DNA of 64,000 nucleotides from Osmia lignaria lignaria (taxonomy: Eukaryota > Arthropoda > Insecta > Hymenoptera > Megachilidae), in contig NC_135032.1 of assembly GCF_051020975.1 (NCBI RefSeq), forward strand, positions 9,610,001 through 9,674,000, written 5' to 3'. The position numbers were made by a program, and so were the translations under genes. This document shows positions 50,301 to 62,300 of this stretch, in pieces (the first letter of the stretch is position 1; each line of letters opens with the position of its first letter). A model generated the notes under the pieces. The model was not told where the DNA came from. It saw nothing but the letters and a program-made list of their open reading frames with translations, and did no database searches.

Positions 50301-53300
50301 CCCGTTTCCTTTACGAGCTGCGAATGAGCGCGCGGTCGAGCACAGAAAACGAATAAACTACGCCCTACAGAAAAAACGAGGAACTAAATTTGTGGTCTGT
50401 TTTACCTTTTTGACGTTTTTCGCGAGTGAAAAATCAACGAAATCGTAGTTTTCGGTTTTCGTCTAAACGAAAGCTTGTACACCATCCCCTGGGTGCTCGT
50501 TTTGCTCTATCCGACCCAAAGAATGGCGCTCTGGTCTCTATTTGGACATTCGTTTCGCAAAAATGTTTATATTACAAATAAATTAATGCAGGTGAGTCCG
50601 ATCCGCCATTTTCTTGACTGTGGACAGACACAAATTTCAATATTTTATAACCTTTTGACGATTTGGGTAAAATAAGGACCAGAGCGCCATTCTTTATGGC
50701 CTTCTGGACACGTCCCTCAAATTTTTTTGCATTCTGTTTAGAAATGACGACGAAAACCGAAAACTCGCGTCTAGGGATTTTTCTAGGGACTGTCGGTAAA
50801 GTTTTCGACGCTTGCATCACCTTAAGAGGTAAAAAGATATAAGGAGGCGAAAATTCCCTAGCACCCCACTTTAACATTTTTTATTTCTCTCAACGCCATA
50901 AAAAGAAGACACGTTTGTACCCGTTTGTACCACCTTCACTTTCGTTTGTACCCCAAGGGGTTAGTTTGTACCGATTTCTGAAACTGACCCCAAGAGGTAA
51001 CTTCACCATTTCTGAGGAAGACTGCCTGCCAGAGCTTTATTGTCTAGTTTGAACGCTTCTTAAAGAACCTTTAAGTGTAGGGACACCAGATGTTATGGAC
51101 CCGCGATATTTATCCGTTTCTTGGGTTGCCCAAGAAACCCCCAAAATAGCCTCTATAACCCCCAAAAGGGTTAATTATCGCGCCTAATAGTGCCACGTGT
51201 AACTACTGGCGTAGGAGGGCGTCTGTGTCCGGCTTACTAATGCTAAGAGTGTCTCTATCCTTTCATATATTTGCCTGTCACCTATCATATATTCTTTACC
51301 ATCCTTTCTGATAGTTTATACTAATATGACGTCTGTTTTTTTAGAGATTGGAAACGCAACACCTTCGACAATTAATCGAAAATTGCGCAGCCTGTCGTGT
51401 ACCCCCCGGTGAGTGAAGTTCTGCTGTCTTGAAAAAATTATTAATCGGCAAGAATCTCAGTTGTTCATTTTAAATTCTTTTATTTTTTGTTTCGTTAATG
51501 TACAAATATGGTCTTACGTTGCAATAAATGTGTACTTTTTGCAAACTCGAACAATGTTGTGACTCGTTTGAAAGGAAGAAGAAACTTGTAACTACTCCAC
51601 GAGAAAAAGTACTTTTTCCTCTAATGTTTCAATATTTTAAAGTGTCTTGTTTAATCCTTGTATGATATGATTAATAACTCGTCAACAAGTAACATGATAT
51701 AGCATAAAAACAGCTTGGTCTAAAATTAGACCATTTGTTGTTACGAGCCACTTAATTTCACAATTACTCTCTTACGATTAGTGCATATTAATTGAAGAAG
51801 AAACAAAATGATAATAAAAATATTATTCTTGTTTTCTACATTATATAGGGTGTTGCCAAGAAATTTGTAAAAAATTTTATGTCGTTAGATCATATTTAGA
51901 TCTATACAATTTTTATAAATTAGATACTTTTATCTAGATTATTAGATAGTGGAAAATATTTAAAGCAAAAATGTCCACTTGCTGTTCACGAGCAAATAGT
52001 CCCCTCCGAGAGGTACCTCCATTATGGAGCAGACACGCAAAAGAAACAAGGTATAGTTGGAGCCATAATGGAAAGACATCGTTCCGTGTTCCTTTGCATT
52101 TCCGTATTCACACATCGCGACTCGAGCGTGACGATCCAAGCTTCATAATGGGGGTACTTCTCGCAGGGGAATATTTGCTCATGAGCAGCAGGTGTACATC
52201 TTTGATTTAAAGCAGAGCTAAACAACTTTTTGCTCACGAGTAACTCCCTTTTCTGGAGGTACCCCCACTCCGATAGAGACGACCACACACAAGTTGCGAC
52301 GGGAGGACGTACTACATTCATACATCTCGCGAGGCCTCGTGAGACCTCCCGCGTCCTATTGCCGCATCTCGTGCGCGGTCGTCTTGATTGGAGTGGGGGT
52401 ACCTCCGGAGAAATGATTTACTCGTGAACAAGAAGTTACCATTTTCTGTAAAGTTCGTAAAAAGTTTTAAAATTTCATGACGATATTTAAGCGAGACATT
52501 AGTGGAAAAATAATTCGGTAATTATCGATATCTCATCAACCCCACTCATTTCACTAATTTTTTAATATGTTGTTGGAATGATGATTCTAAGCAACTTTTT
52601 CCTATACATATAACCGCCGCTTAGCTTTAGTTTTTGAAATATTTGCAAATGAAAGTTATTACTATTTACTATACCAATGAATTTTGTGTATACCTACACG
52701 TCCACGGCGGTATGTGCGTCAATATAGGATGGTTGATTTCTGCAAACACAGCATAATGTCCGTCAAGCAGTATATATAACGAGTGGAACTTAAAAATTCA
52801 ATTTCACTACACACTAATCGTAAGTTTATGTTAAATAACGTATAACGCAAGTCATTTTTTGAATTTTGGCATGCGTGGCCGAAATATTAATTTAACCAAA
52901 CCAAACCTAATCTAATACAAAATTAAATTAGTAGATTTGTTACTTATTGAAATAGGTTAAGTTAGGTTAGGTTAGATTAATATTTCGAGCGCCATCAGGT
53001 AGCCAGCCACGCAAGCCAAAATTCAAAATCGTTGAAATCAGTCAAGTTCGCTTTTATTTTTCACCCGTTACATTGCTTGGATTTCGGCCGCTGCAATCTG
53101 CTTATAAAAAGAGGGGATATGTGGTGGTCCTGAGCTGACGCACACACCGCCACGGACGTCTAGGTATTGTACAGCCGACTCTAGTACTAGCCATGCTGAA
53201 CAACGTGGCAACACCGCTCACGTGACAATCGGGAGTCCTATTTTCAAAAACAGAGTCCTGTGCTCGGAATTGTAATTAACGTCTCTTTTAATTAAAAGCT

Positions 53301-56300
53301 GTAGTAATATACACTATTTTGTGTTAATTATGTATAAACAATACATAAACGTTGCAACTATGGCAAGTAGAAGTGATGTGGTAGTATAAAATTGTTATAA
53401 ATGTGATATATATTTTGTGTACTCTCGAAGTAGTTTGGTGTTGTGAAGCATGATATTTAAAATATTTACAGTGGTTTCAAGAAAATTTAGGTATGAAGCA
53501 AAATGAAACCATCTTTGGATCAAATTGAAACATTTAAGAATTGATGAACGTGTATATAAGTTAACAAAAACCTTGAAACAAGCGAAATTATTGGAACGAA
53601 ACCAAAGAGGTTATGTGAAGTCCAGAGAGTAGTCGGGAGTCTGACGACGTTGATTGGCTGAGAGTCCGGGAGTCCGGGAGGCAGATAGAGTAGGCTAGGT
53701 GTTGATATATTCAGACCGGACTCCCGCGGTGTTGCCATTTTTACTTCAGCACGGCTAGTACTAGAGTCGGCTGTGATAGTGTCCGTTCGTCTAGTGAAAA
53801 AGCACTGACTTTGGAGTCCAAGTTTAACCGTAGCAAATATCATAAATCTAATTATTTAATAAAAGTGTTAAAATAATTAATATAATCATCTGATAAAAGC
53901 TTTAGAATATTCAATAATTTATTTGAAATTACAAAATACACTAGACGAACGGACACTATGATTGATATTGTTGCTGACAAGTAACTTTCGCTTGCAAATA
54001 TTTCAAAAACTAAAACCGAGCAACGGTTATATGTATAGAAAAAAGTTGCTTACAATTATTATCTCAACAACATTAAAAAATGAGCGAAATCGGTGAGGTT
54101 GACGAAATGACGATAATTACCAATAATTTAGTGCCAAGATAGTAATTAACGACGGAAAGGTACCAACTGTCCTATTTTGATTTTAATCCTTTCAACTCTA
54201 TCGAAAATTTTTGTATTTCAAAGAACTGTAATAATATTTTGTAAAGTTTAATTTTATTCCAAATTCCATAGAATTTAAAATAATCCTATGGCAATACATT
54301 TCTGGGATAAAAGTAATTTTATCATAATATACTACATATTGAGATATACAGGGTGTTCGACAACAGGTGGGCAATACTTTAAGGGGTGATTCTAGGGATC
54401 AAAATAAGACGAAAATCAAGAATAACAAAATAGCGTTTACGGCTTTGTTTTCCAGTTATTAACGTTTAAAAATTCGAGTAAAAAGCGCCAGAAACCTGCA
54501 ATCCGCTCAGCACTGACGACCGAACCACAGTATAGGAAAGAACAGTAGAATCACTCTGCCAAAAAGCGTACTAATAATTGTAGCTTGCGCATGACCGAAT
54601 CGCACAACCAACAATATGGCGGCTGTGAATATATATGATAATAGTTTCTTGCATTTTAACCTCTGTTACTTCTAAAACATTCCTGTTGCGATAAAATTCA
54701 GTAAATTTTATACACAGATATAAAATATGAGTGAAAGAGGTGGATATTGTTGTTCCTTCAAAGGGTACCAAAGTGCAAGCAGTGACAGCAGTAACAGGCG
54801 CTTTGGGACACCCTATATTTTATATCTGTCAAATGATATTTATCCAACGTTTCTTGTACATTTTAGATAAAAACATTATCATCATTGTTTTATCAAAATA
54901 TTACCACTTTATGGGTTGTTTAGTGTATTTTAATTAAATGTAGATATTTAATAGTCTTTTTATGGTATTCTATTACGAAATCTCTTTTTGATTGTACCGA
55001 GTGCTTTTCAAATTAGAGCCCGCGCACAACCAGCAATATGGCGATCTATTAGTCATTAGATCAAAGGTGCCGACACGGAATGAACCTACTGTTCTTTCCT
55101 ATCTGTGACTGTACGTCACGTCAGCAGGGGTCGGTACAGTCATAACCAAGAATCGTTGAATAGTAGAAACTTACCTCGTGCTATTCTATTTCTCGGTACT
55201 GCAGTATTCAGCGGATTGCAGGTTTTTGGCGCTTTTTACTCGAATTTTTAAACATTAATAACTGGAAAACAAAGCCGTAAACGCTATTTCGTTATTCTTG
55301 ATTTTCGTCTTATTTTGATCCCTAAAATCACCCCTTAAAATATTGCCCACCTGTTGTCGAACACCCTGTATATCATCCCAACTATGACACAAATTAACTT
55401 TTACGTTTCTGTTTTGACTCTATTTTCTATTATAATAATACTAATTTGTAATTAAAAATTAGTCATTTGTATGACTAATTTTAAAATAAGATGGTGGGAT
55501 ACCAGTTTCTAATAATATATGCGAAATATTATAACAAATATTAGGTATAGACGCTCGGTAACTTTAAGACGTAAGCAATTAAAAGCAGTACCTTGTTACT
55601 TTTCTGTAAGTTCATTGCATTGGGTTAGGTTAAGGTAGAGTAATTATGGCCCCCTGACGGCTACAAAGTCATTAATTTAAAATTATTGAATATGTTATCG
55701 GCTCATATACTGTTGCTTATAGAAACACCAGATAAGTGGCGATCGTATACTGACGCATACACTGCTACGGATGTACATACATGTGTAGGCAAAAGTCAGT
55801 ATAATAGTAGCAACGGTTTTTCGGGAATATCTCAAAAACCAAGGCTGACCGACACTCATATGTTCAGAAAAAAGTTGTTCAAAATGTTAATATTCACAAC
55901 ATATTTTAAGGTCATCAAAGTCGAAGAGGAAGTAGCGTTTGTACAAGTTCACCAACTTGTTTTCCAGTGACATTTTACATAAAAGATTATGGAAAATGTT
56001 CCGAATGTCTGGTGATCGATCGACACAAAATTTTGAGGTTGGAATGGAGAAGAGGGAGAAAAAACCCTAAATATAAAGCAGTATCGTTGGCGGTAACTAA
56101 CAGTTGTCTTCTCTGTAAAAGCAGTCGTCGTCGATTGTCGAATAGCCGTCCCGCGATAGAGATCTCGTGCTGACAGTAAGTATCTATAGCAGGGACGCTC
56201 AGCAAGCAGTAAGACAAACATAGGCATCCCTTTGCGTCCATGGTTGTACACGTGCACTGTTGCGGGCTTGGGGTGAGTATTTAAGTACTTAAATCTTCGT

Positions 56301-59300
56301 CTCGGGCGACAATCGTTTGGGAGAATGGAGACTGCTTCAGTATTACATACTTTCCCATTACCGATCGCCGATCGATAAATCACAGTAGTAGAGACGATGC
56401 CCGTAACAAGTCCGACAACACTCAGGCGCCTGTGCGTGCAACTTCTTAGGGTGTCCCTAATCTATAGAGTGTAGTATTGTCAAAAATTTATCTAACCCAA
56501 TTGAAAACTTTACATGCGAATCAAATGTGCTTAATTCCTTGAGAATAAGTGATTAGATTTTTCAAAAATGGATTTTATATGGAATTCTTTATACAGGGTG
56601 TCCCAGAACTGGGGTAGGAGCCGAAGAGGGATGATTGGTGAAGTCATTCTAAACAATGTTGGTGAAGGCTTTGTTTCTTTTTTTTATCCATTATCCGATG
56701 CAACTTCTGCCAAACGGATCCTACTATACCGACATAGTGCCGATGCACTTGATCACGATCGCGCAGAGCATACCCAACACTCTCGTGGTTCGGCCCGCGT
56801 TAACAGATTGGCCAGCGTTAATAACTCGAAAACAAAGCCTTCACCAACATTTTGGCAAAGGAAAACGTTGTTTAGAATGACCTCACCAATTATCCCTCTT
56901 CGGCTCCTACCCCAGTTCTGGTACACCCTGTAGATGCAGAAACCGATCTCGACTGCTCGATATTCGATGGCAATGGCTTTTGGCAGTGAAGACAATTGTA
57001 TTAGTTGCGTATATATAGGCGAAATTCAATGTGGAAACTAATAGGCTAATGAAGAAGCAGTTTTATATTTAAGGTCCCCCCCTCCATCACTCCAAATTTT
57101 GTATCGATCGGTCACCGGGGATATTCGAAATTACAGCTAAAATAAGGAGAAATGTTTTTTATGTTTTTGTCCAATTACCTATCGTTTGATACTCTGTATT
57201 TCTGCGGTTATTAAACTTCTGAATGGTTTGGATTCAAGATTAAGTGCCTACATCAAATATTACATATATGTTATTAACCTCTTAAACGGGTATAACGACA
57301 AAATTTGTCATCGCATTTCTAAAATGTATCTTGTACTGGAAAACAAAATAAGACAGGGATAAAAAATTGCACATATTTTTGTTAGTCATTAGGTATAGAA
57401 ATAATTATTAGCTATGGTAATTATCGATATCTCGTCAACCTCACCAATTTCATTCATTTTTTAATATGTTGTTGGGATCATAATTCTAAGCATCTTTTTC
57501 CTATACATATAACCGTTGCTCGGTTTTAGTTTTTGAAATATTTGCAAACGAAAGTTACTTGTACTATACCAATGAATTCTGCATATACCTAGGTGCCCGT
57601 GGCGGTGTATGCGTCAGCACAGGATCACTTCTTATCCCCTCTTTCTATAAGCAGTAAGTAAATTGCGGCGGCCGAAACCCAAGCATTACAACGGGTGAAC
57701 TAAAAAATCGAACTTGACTGATTTCAATGATTTTGAATTTTGGCTTGCGTCCAACCTAACTTAACCTATTTCACTAACTAACAAATTCACTAATTTAATT
57801 TTGTATAGGTTAGGTTAAATTAATATTGGATTTTTAAGTTCCACCCGTTATGTATACTGCTTGATGGGCACCATGCTGTGTTTACAGAAACCAACCATCT
57901 CATACTGACTTATACATCGCGACGGACGTGTAGGTATACACAGAAGTCACAGGAATAGTAGGAACTTTTTTTTGCAAATATCTCGATAACTAAAGCCGAG
58001 CGGCGTTTATATGTACAGGAAAAAATTGCTTAGAATCATCATGCTTAGAAAATGAGCGAATTCGGTGAGGTTGTTGAGAGAAGCTTTTCACTTTCTTCTT
58101 TGCAGTCAAGGCGTGAAGACGGCAGACACTGGTAACAGAGTCAGCAACTTCTCTCTCTTTCTCTCTCCTTCTCTCTCTCTCTCTCTCTCTCTCTACGTCG
58201 ACCATACGAGTGCAATCAGAGCAAAAAAAGACAAAATTTGAGGGAAAACAATACTCTAATTTTTCGGCGCCTTAGTGACCAAATAAGATATTTGGAATAG
58301 TCAATATTTTTTCCTTTTTTTTCTCAACCATTTTCGCACAAAAGTTTTGTTTTAACTGTTAAAATAGCGAAAAACACACCTAAAACGGTTTTGAGATTAT
58401 TTCAAAATCTAGCCATAGGAATTGAGAAATCAGGAATTTTTGCACAACTTCAAAACGTGTTCTTTCCAATGATACCAATGATGACTGCATGGTATCGTCC
58501 AGTTCCGCGCAAATCTCTGCAGAAAGATGGTAACAACGCAAAACAGAGTCAACTGGGAAAGTGAAGACTCAGGCCCTAGGGGACTTCGGCAATTACCGTA
58601 GTTATTTTAACATAAGCAGGAAATAATTGCACGCTTAAGAGGTTAAGAATTTATATGCTATCATCATACTGAAACAGGCAATGCCCGCTAATATAAAAAT
58701 TGGACAATTGAGATTCTTCCTTTGTAAAAACAAAATATAAACAAACTAAAATCAGAAACACAGTAGAAAAGAGTGCAGGTCAAAATTACATAAAAAGAGT
58801 AATAATAATTAAAAAAGCAGCAATAGTGAGACGTTTAACGCAAAAACTAAACTCTGTAGAATCTTGTTAGAACAGATTACGTAACGAGGTACTAGGTTTG
58901 TCCCGCTCCGTCATCGCGAAGATAAGCGACCGAACGGGAATGTTGCTAGTCCAATGGACTAGCTTTCTTTGGAAAAATGACTGCTGACAAGTCTTGATCC
59001 TAGTAATTCCACAGTTCCATCAACTACAACGACGGCAGCTCCTCTTCCTAGTTGCGATTACAAATCACCCTGCTTCCCGGGGGCTGACTGCCGTAACACA
59101 CCATACGGCCCACAATGTGGAGCTTGCCCACCACGTTACATTGGCGATGGATATCGTTGTGTGAAAGCCGTCGTTACTTGCACGAACAACCCTTGCTTTC
59201 ACGGTGTTCGTTGTTACGACCGTGCGGATGGATACAGGTACATTTTAATTTATTTATTTTGCTTATATAATCCAGCTAAAAGAGATTCAAGAGATTTATT

Positions 59301-62300
59301 GTGATTATTGGAAGATAGAAACTTACATATTTACATTTAATTCCTAAATATTTTTTACGTCAATTATTGTGAATGACAATCAATCTAATTGAGTATTTCA
59401 AGACCCAGGGCCCCCCTAAGACGATTTTGCGTCTAAGAATGCAAGAAGAGTAATGTTTAGTTGAATATTAATCAATGTAAATGCAAATCTAAATTAATTA
59501 TACACACTTTAATGTTAATTTTATAAATTTTGTTTGAGATACGTTTTTTTATGACATATACAGGGTGTCCCAGAACTGGGGTAGGAACGGAAGAGGGATG
59601 ATTGGTGAGGTCATTCTAAACAACTTTTTCCTTTGCCAAAATGTTGGTTAAGGCTTCGTTTTCGAGTTATTATCGAAAAACACTGGCCAATCAGAGCGCG
59701 CCGTTAGCGCAGGCCGAACCACGAGAGTGTTGGGTATGTTCCGCGCGGTCGTGATCAGGTGCCTCGGCACTACGTCGGTATGATGGGATTCGTTGAATAG
59801 AAGTTGCATCGGATAATGAATAAAAATAAGAAAAGAATAATTGTATCGAATTATTGATTACTCATGAACAACGAATCCTATTACACCGACGTGGTGCCGA
59901 TGCACTTGATCACGACCGCGCGGAACATACCCAACACTCACGTGGTTCGGCCCTCACTAACGGCGCGCTCTGATTGGCCAGTGTTTTTCGATAATAACTC
60001 GAAAACGAAGCCTTAACCAACATTTTGGTAAAGGAAAAAGTTGTTTAGAATGACCTCACCAATCATCCCTCTTCCGTTTCTACCCCAGTTCTGGGACACC
60101 CTGTATATGAAGGGACCCTTTTTCGGAGCTCGCCACGGACCCCCGAAATTTCAGGGCTGGTCCTAACGTAAATCTACCCAAATGGACGCGAATGTGTTAA
60201 TCAACGTTTGGATCTTTAATATATCAAGATTTTAAGCACCAGTTGCCTATGCAAGGAGATACGATTGTTATAATAACCTAGGGAACATTGTGTTAGCATA
60301 AGCACATGATTCGAATAAAGAATTTGTGTTTCAAGTTATCTGAATTATTCGAATAGTTCAAATATTTGAGTTTTTAGACTTCTAATTAGGACTCAAACGA
60401 CTGTCATCGCTTATATTCCAAAGCATTTGGCAATTTAGTCAATCAGGTCTTTCTTATTGTTAAATAATTAAAGATAAGGACATTGTTATAGTTTACCACT
60501 TCCCCATTATTTTGAATTTTAATTTCAATCATAATACAGTACGTAATTGGTTATTTTGTTTCCTTGGCCTTATTGATAGAGGATATTAAAGAGAAAAGAA
60601 AAAATATTAATTATAAATAAAATTATTGTGCCTGTCAGCATTCGATAAGATATTTAGGGTAACTTATAGGTTCTGGAGCGTTCGGAGAATTAGAATTCAC
60701 CGATCGTCGAGTATAAAGAAGAAAGGTTTTTATTTTATAGTCACGCTTACAGGTTATTGACTTGAAAGTGTGACAATATTCCGTGCCGAGGGAGGTTCGT
60801 CGTTTTTTGACCATATTTGATAATTCGTCGAGACACTCGCGGTGGCCCCGGCCGGTACGTGTCGCTAATTTGGGCATTCTTTAGCCAAACGACCGTCATC
60901 ACTTGGTCAGTCGGTCGGTCTGAAGGATAACTCTAACCTGAGCACAGCACAATAATCTATCACTTGAGCGCCTAATTATTTCAACTTGTAAGCAACAATG
61001 ATTTTAATTATAAGTACAAGGAAAGAACAGAATCTATTTGATAACTCGGCCAATTAATTCTACTCTGTTTATAATTTTCAAAATTGAAATTATTCTAGTG
61101 CCTGTCAATTTTTCAGTTGCGGAAAATGTCCTTCCGGTTACGTAGGGGACGGTAAACACTGCGAGCGACGCTGGAATGGTTGCGAGTCCAATCCTTGTTA
61201 CGCAGAAGTGGAATGCGAGTCTGTCGTTTATCCACCCTATTACAGGTAACTATCAAACCTGATTTATAAACATAGACAATTAAATATAGAACATAAAAGG
61301 AATGGAGGAAAAGTTATAATAGTAATAATACTGAAAGAGAGGAATAAAGAAAATAAGACACTACTGTAGTATGATAGGATTTCGCTTCGCTCGTTGCCCT
61401 CACCCTCTTCTTGCAGGCCACCAAGTACAGATCTAGCAATATTTTTGAAACGATTGGAAATATTCAGTTCTAATACTTATCTTGAATTCAGTGATCCCGT
61501 TTTATGGGGGTCACCTCCGTGACACACTGCCTAGACTTTAGAGTTATTGCAAATTCTTGAATCAGTTAGTCAGTCAGTTATAGGTTTGTAATAAAGTGGT
61601 TTACCTACAATAAGTTATACAAGTATCTATCATGCATATTAAGTATAAGGCTACTGAGGGACTTAACCCATTCAGAACAAGTGGCATACATTTACACACA
61701 AATGCTGCTCATGATCGAATTGCGTATTCCTACCTGTTGATGGATAAGTATGACAGCCATATGACCTATTTAATTGGCATTCACTACACCGACAGGAATA
61801 ATCGTCTTTCGTTAGGCGGAAATTTTCGGGACAGGAAAGCAGTGTAGAGCACATACGGTTGCATCTTGACACGAGACTCGCCTACACGTTGCGAAAGGAA
61901 TGGCAATGTTTTATATGGGGATCGGGAAGCATCTATAAACTAAGTAGACCTAAGAGGACACAGCTCAATTTTCGTACATGAGAGGTTCTATAATTCCACA
62001 GAGATAGGAATAGAAAGTGCGTGTGTCGTCTGTATATGGCAGGTCATTTTCTCGTGGATATTTAGTTTTTTTCAATGCACTGTAGCTGAAATACAGGTCC
62101 CCTGAAACGTACAGTGTAACTGCTAGATTTTTCTCAGCAGCAGTCCAGCACTAATTCGTTAAGTATACGGTTACTTACTGTATATGCCCGGGCGAAAAGG
62201 CACACCGACACAGCTACAGATTAAAGGTATACTTCCGAAAGGCCCCATCACCCCAGGACAACCAAACTTCGGATTTATAGTAATTGAGGGACGAGAAATC

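Larger units (their letters stand above)
57278..58642. mobile_element. piggyBac-type element, CCTCTTA family, with nested composite
   Basis: Flanked by TTAA (57274-57277 and 58643-58646). Ends CCTCTTAAACGGG and, inverted, CCTCTTAAGCGTG match the CCTCTTA start of 521-727. It contains the A+B foldback composite at 57416-58078 and a CT microsatellite. No transposase frame. Confidence 0.7.

Noticed and set aside
57990..58205. Arg/Glu-rich open frame on the minus strand
   Set aside because: It is the CT microsatellite read as protein.
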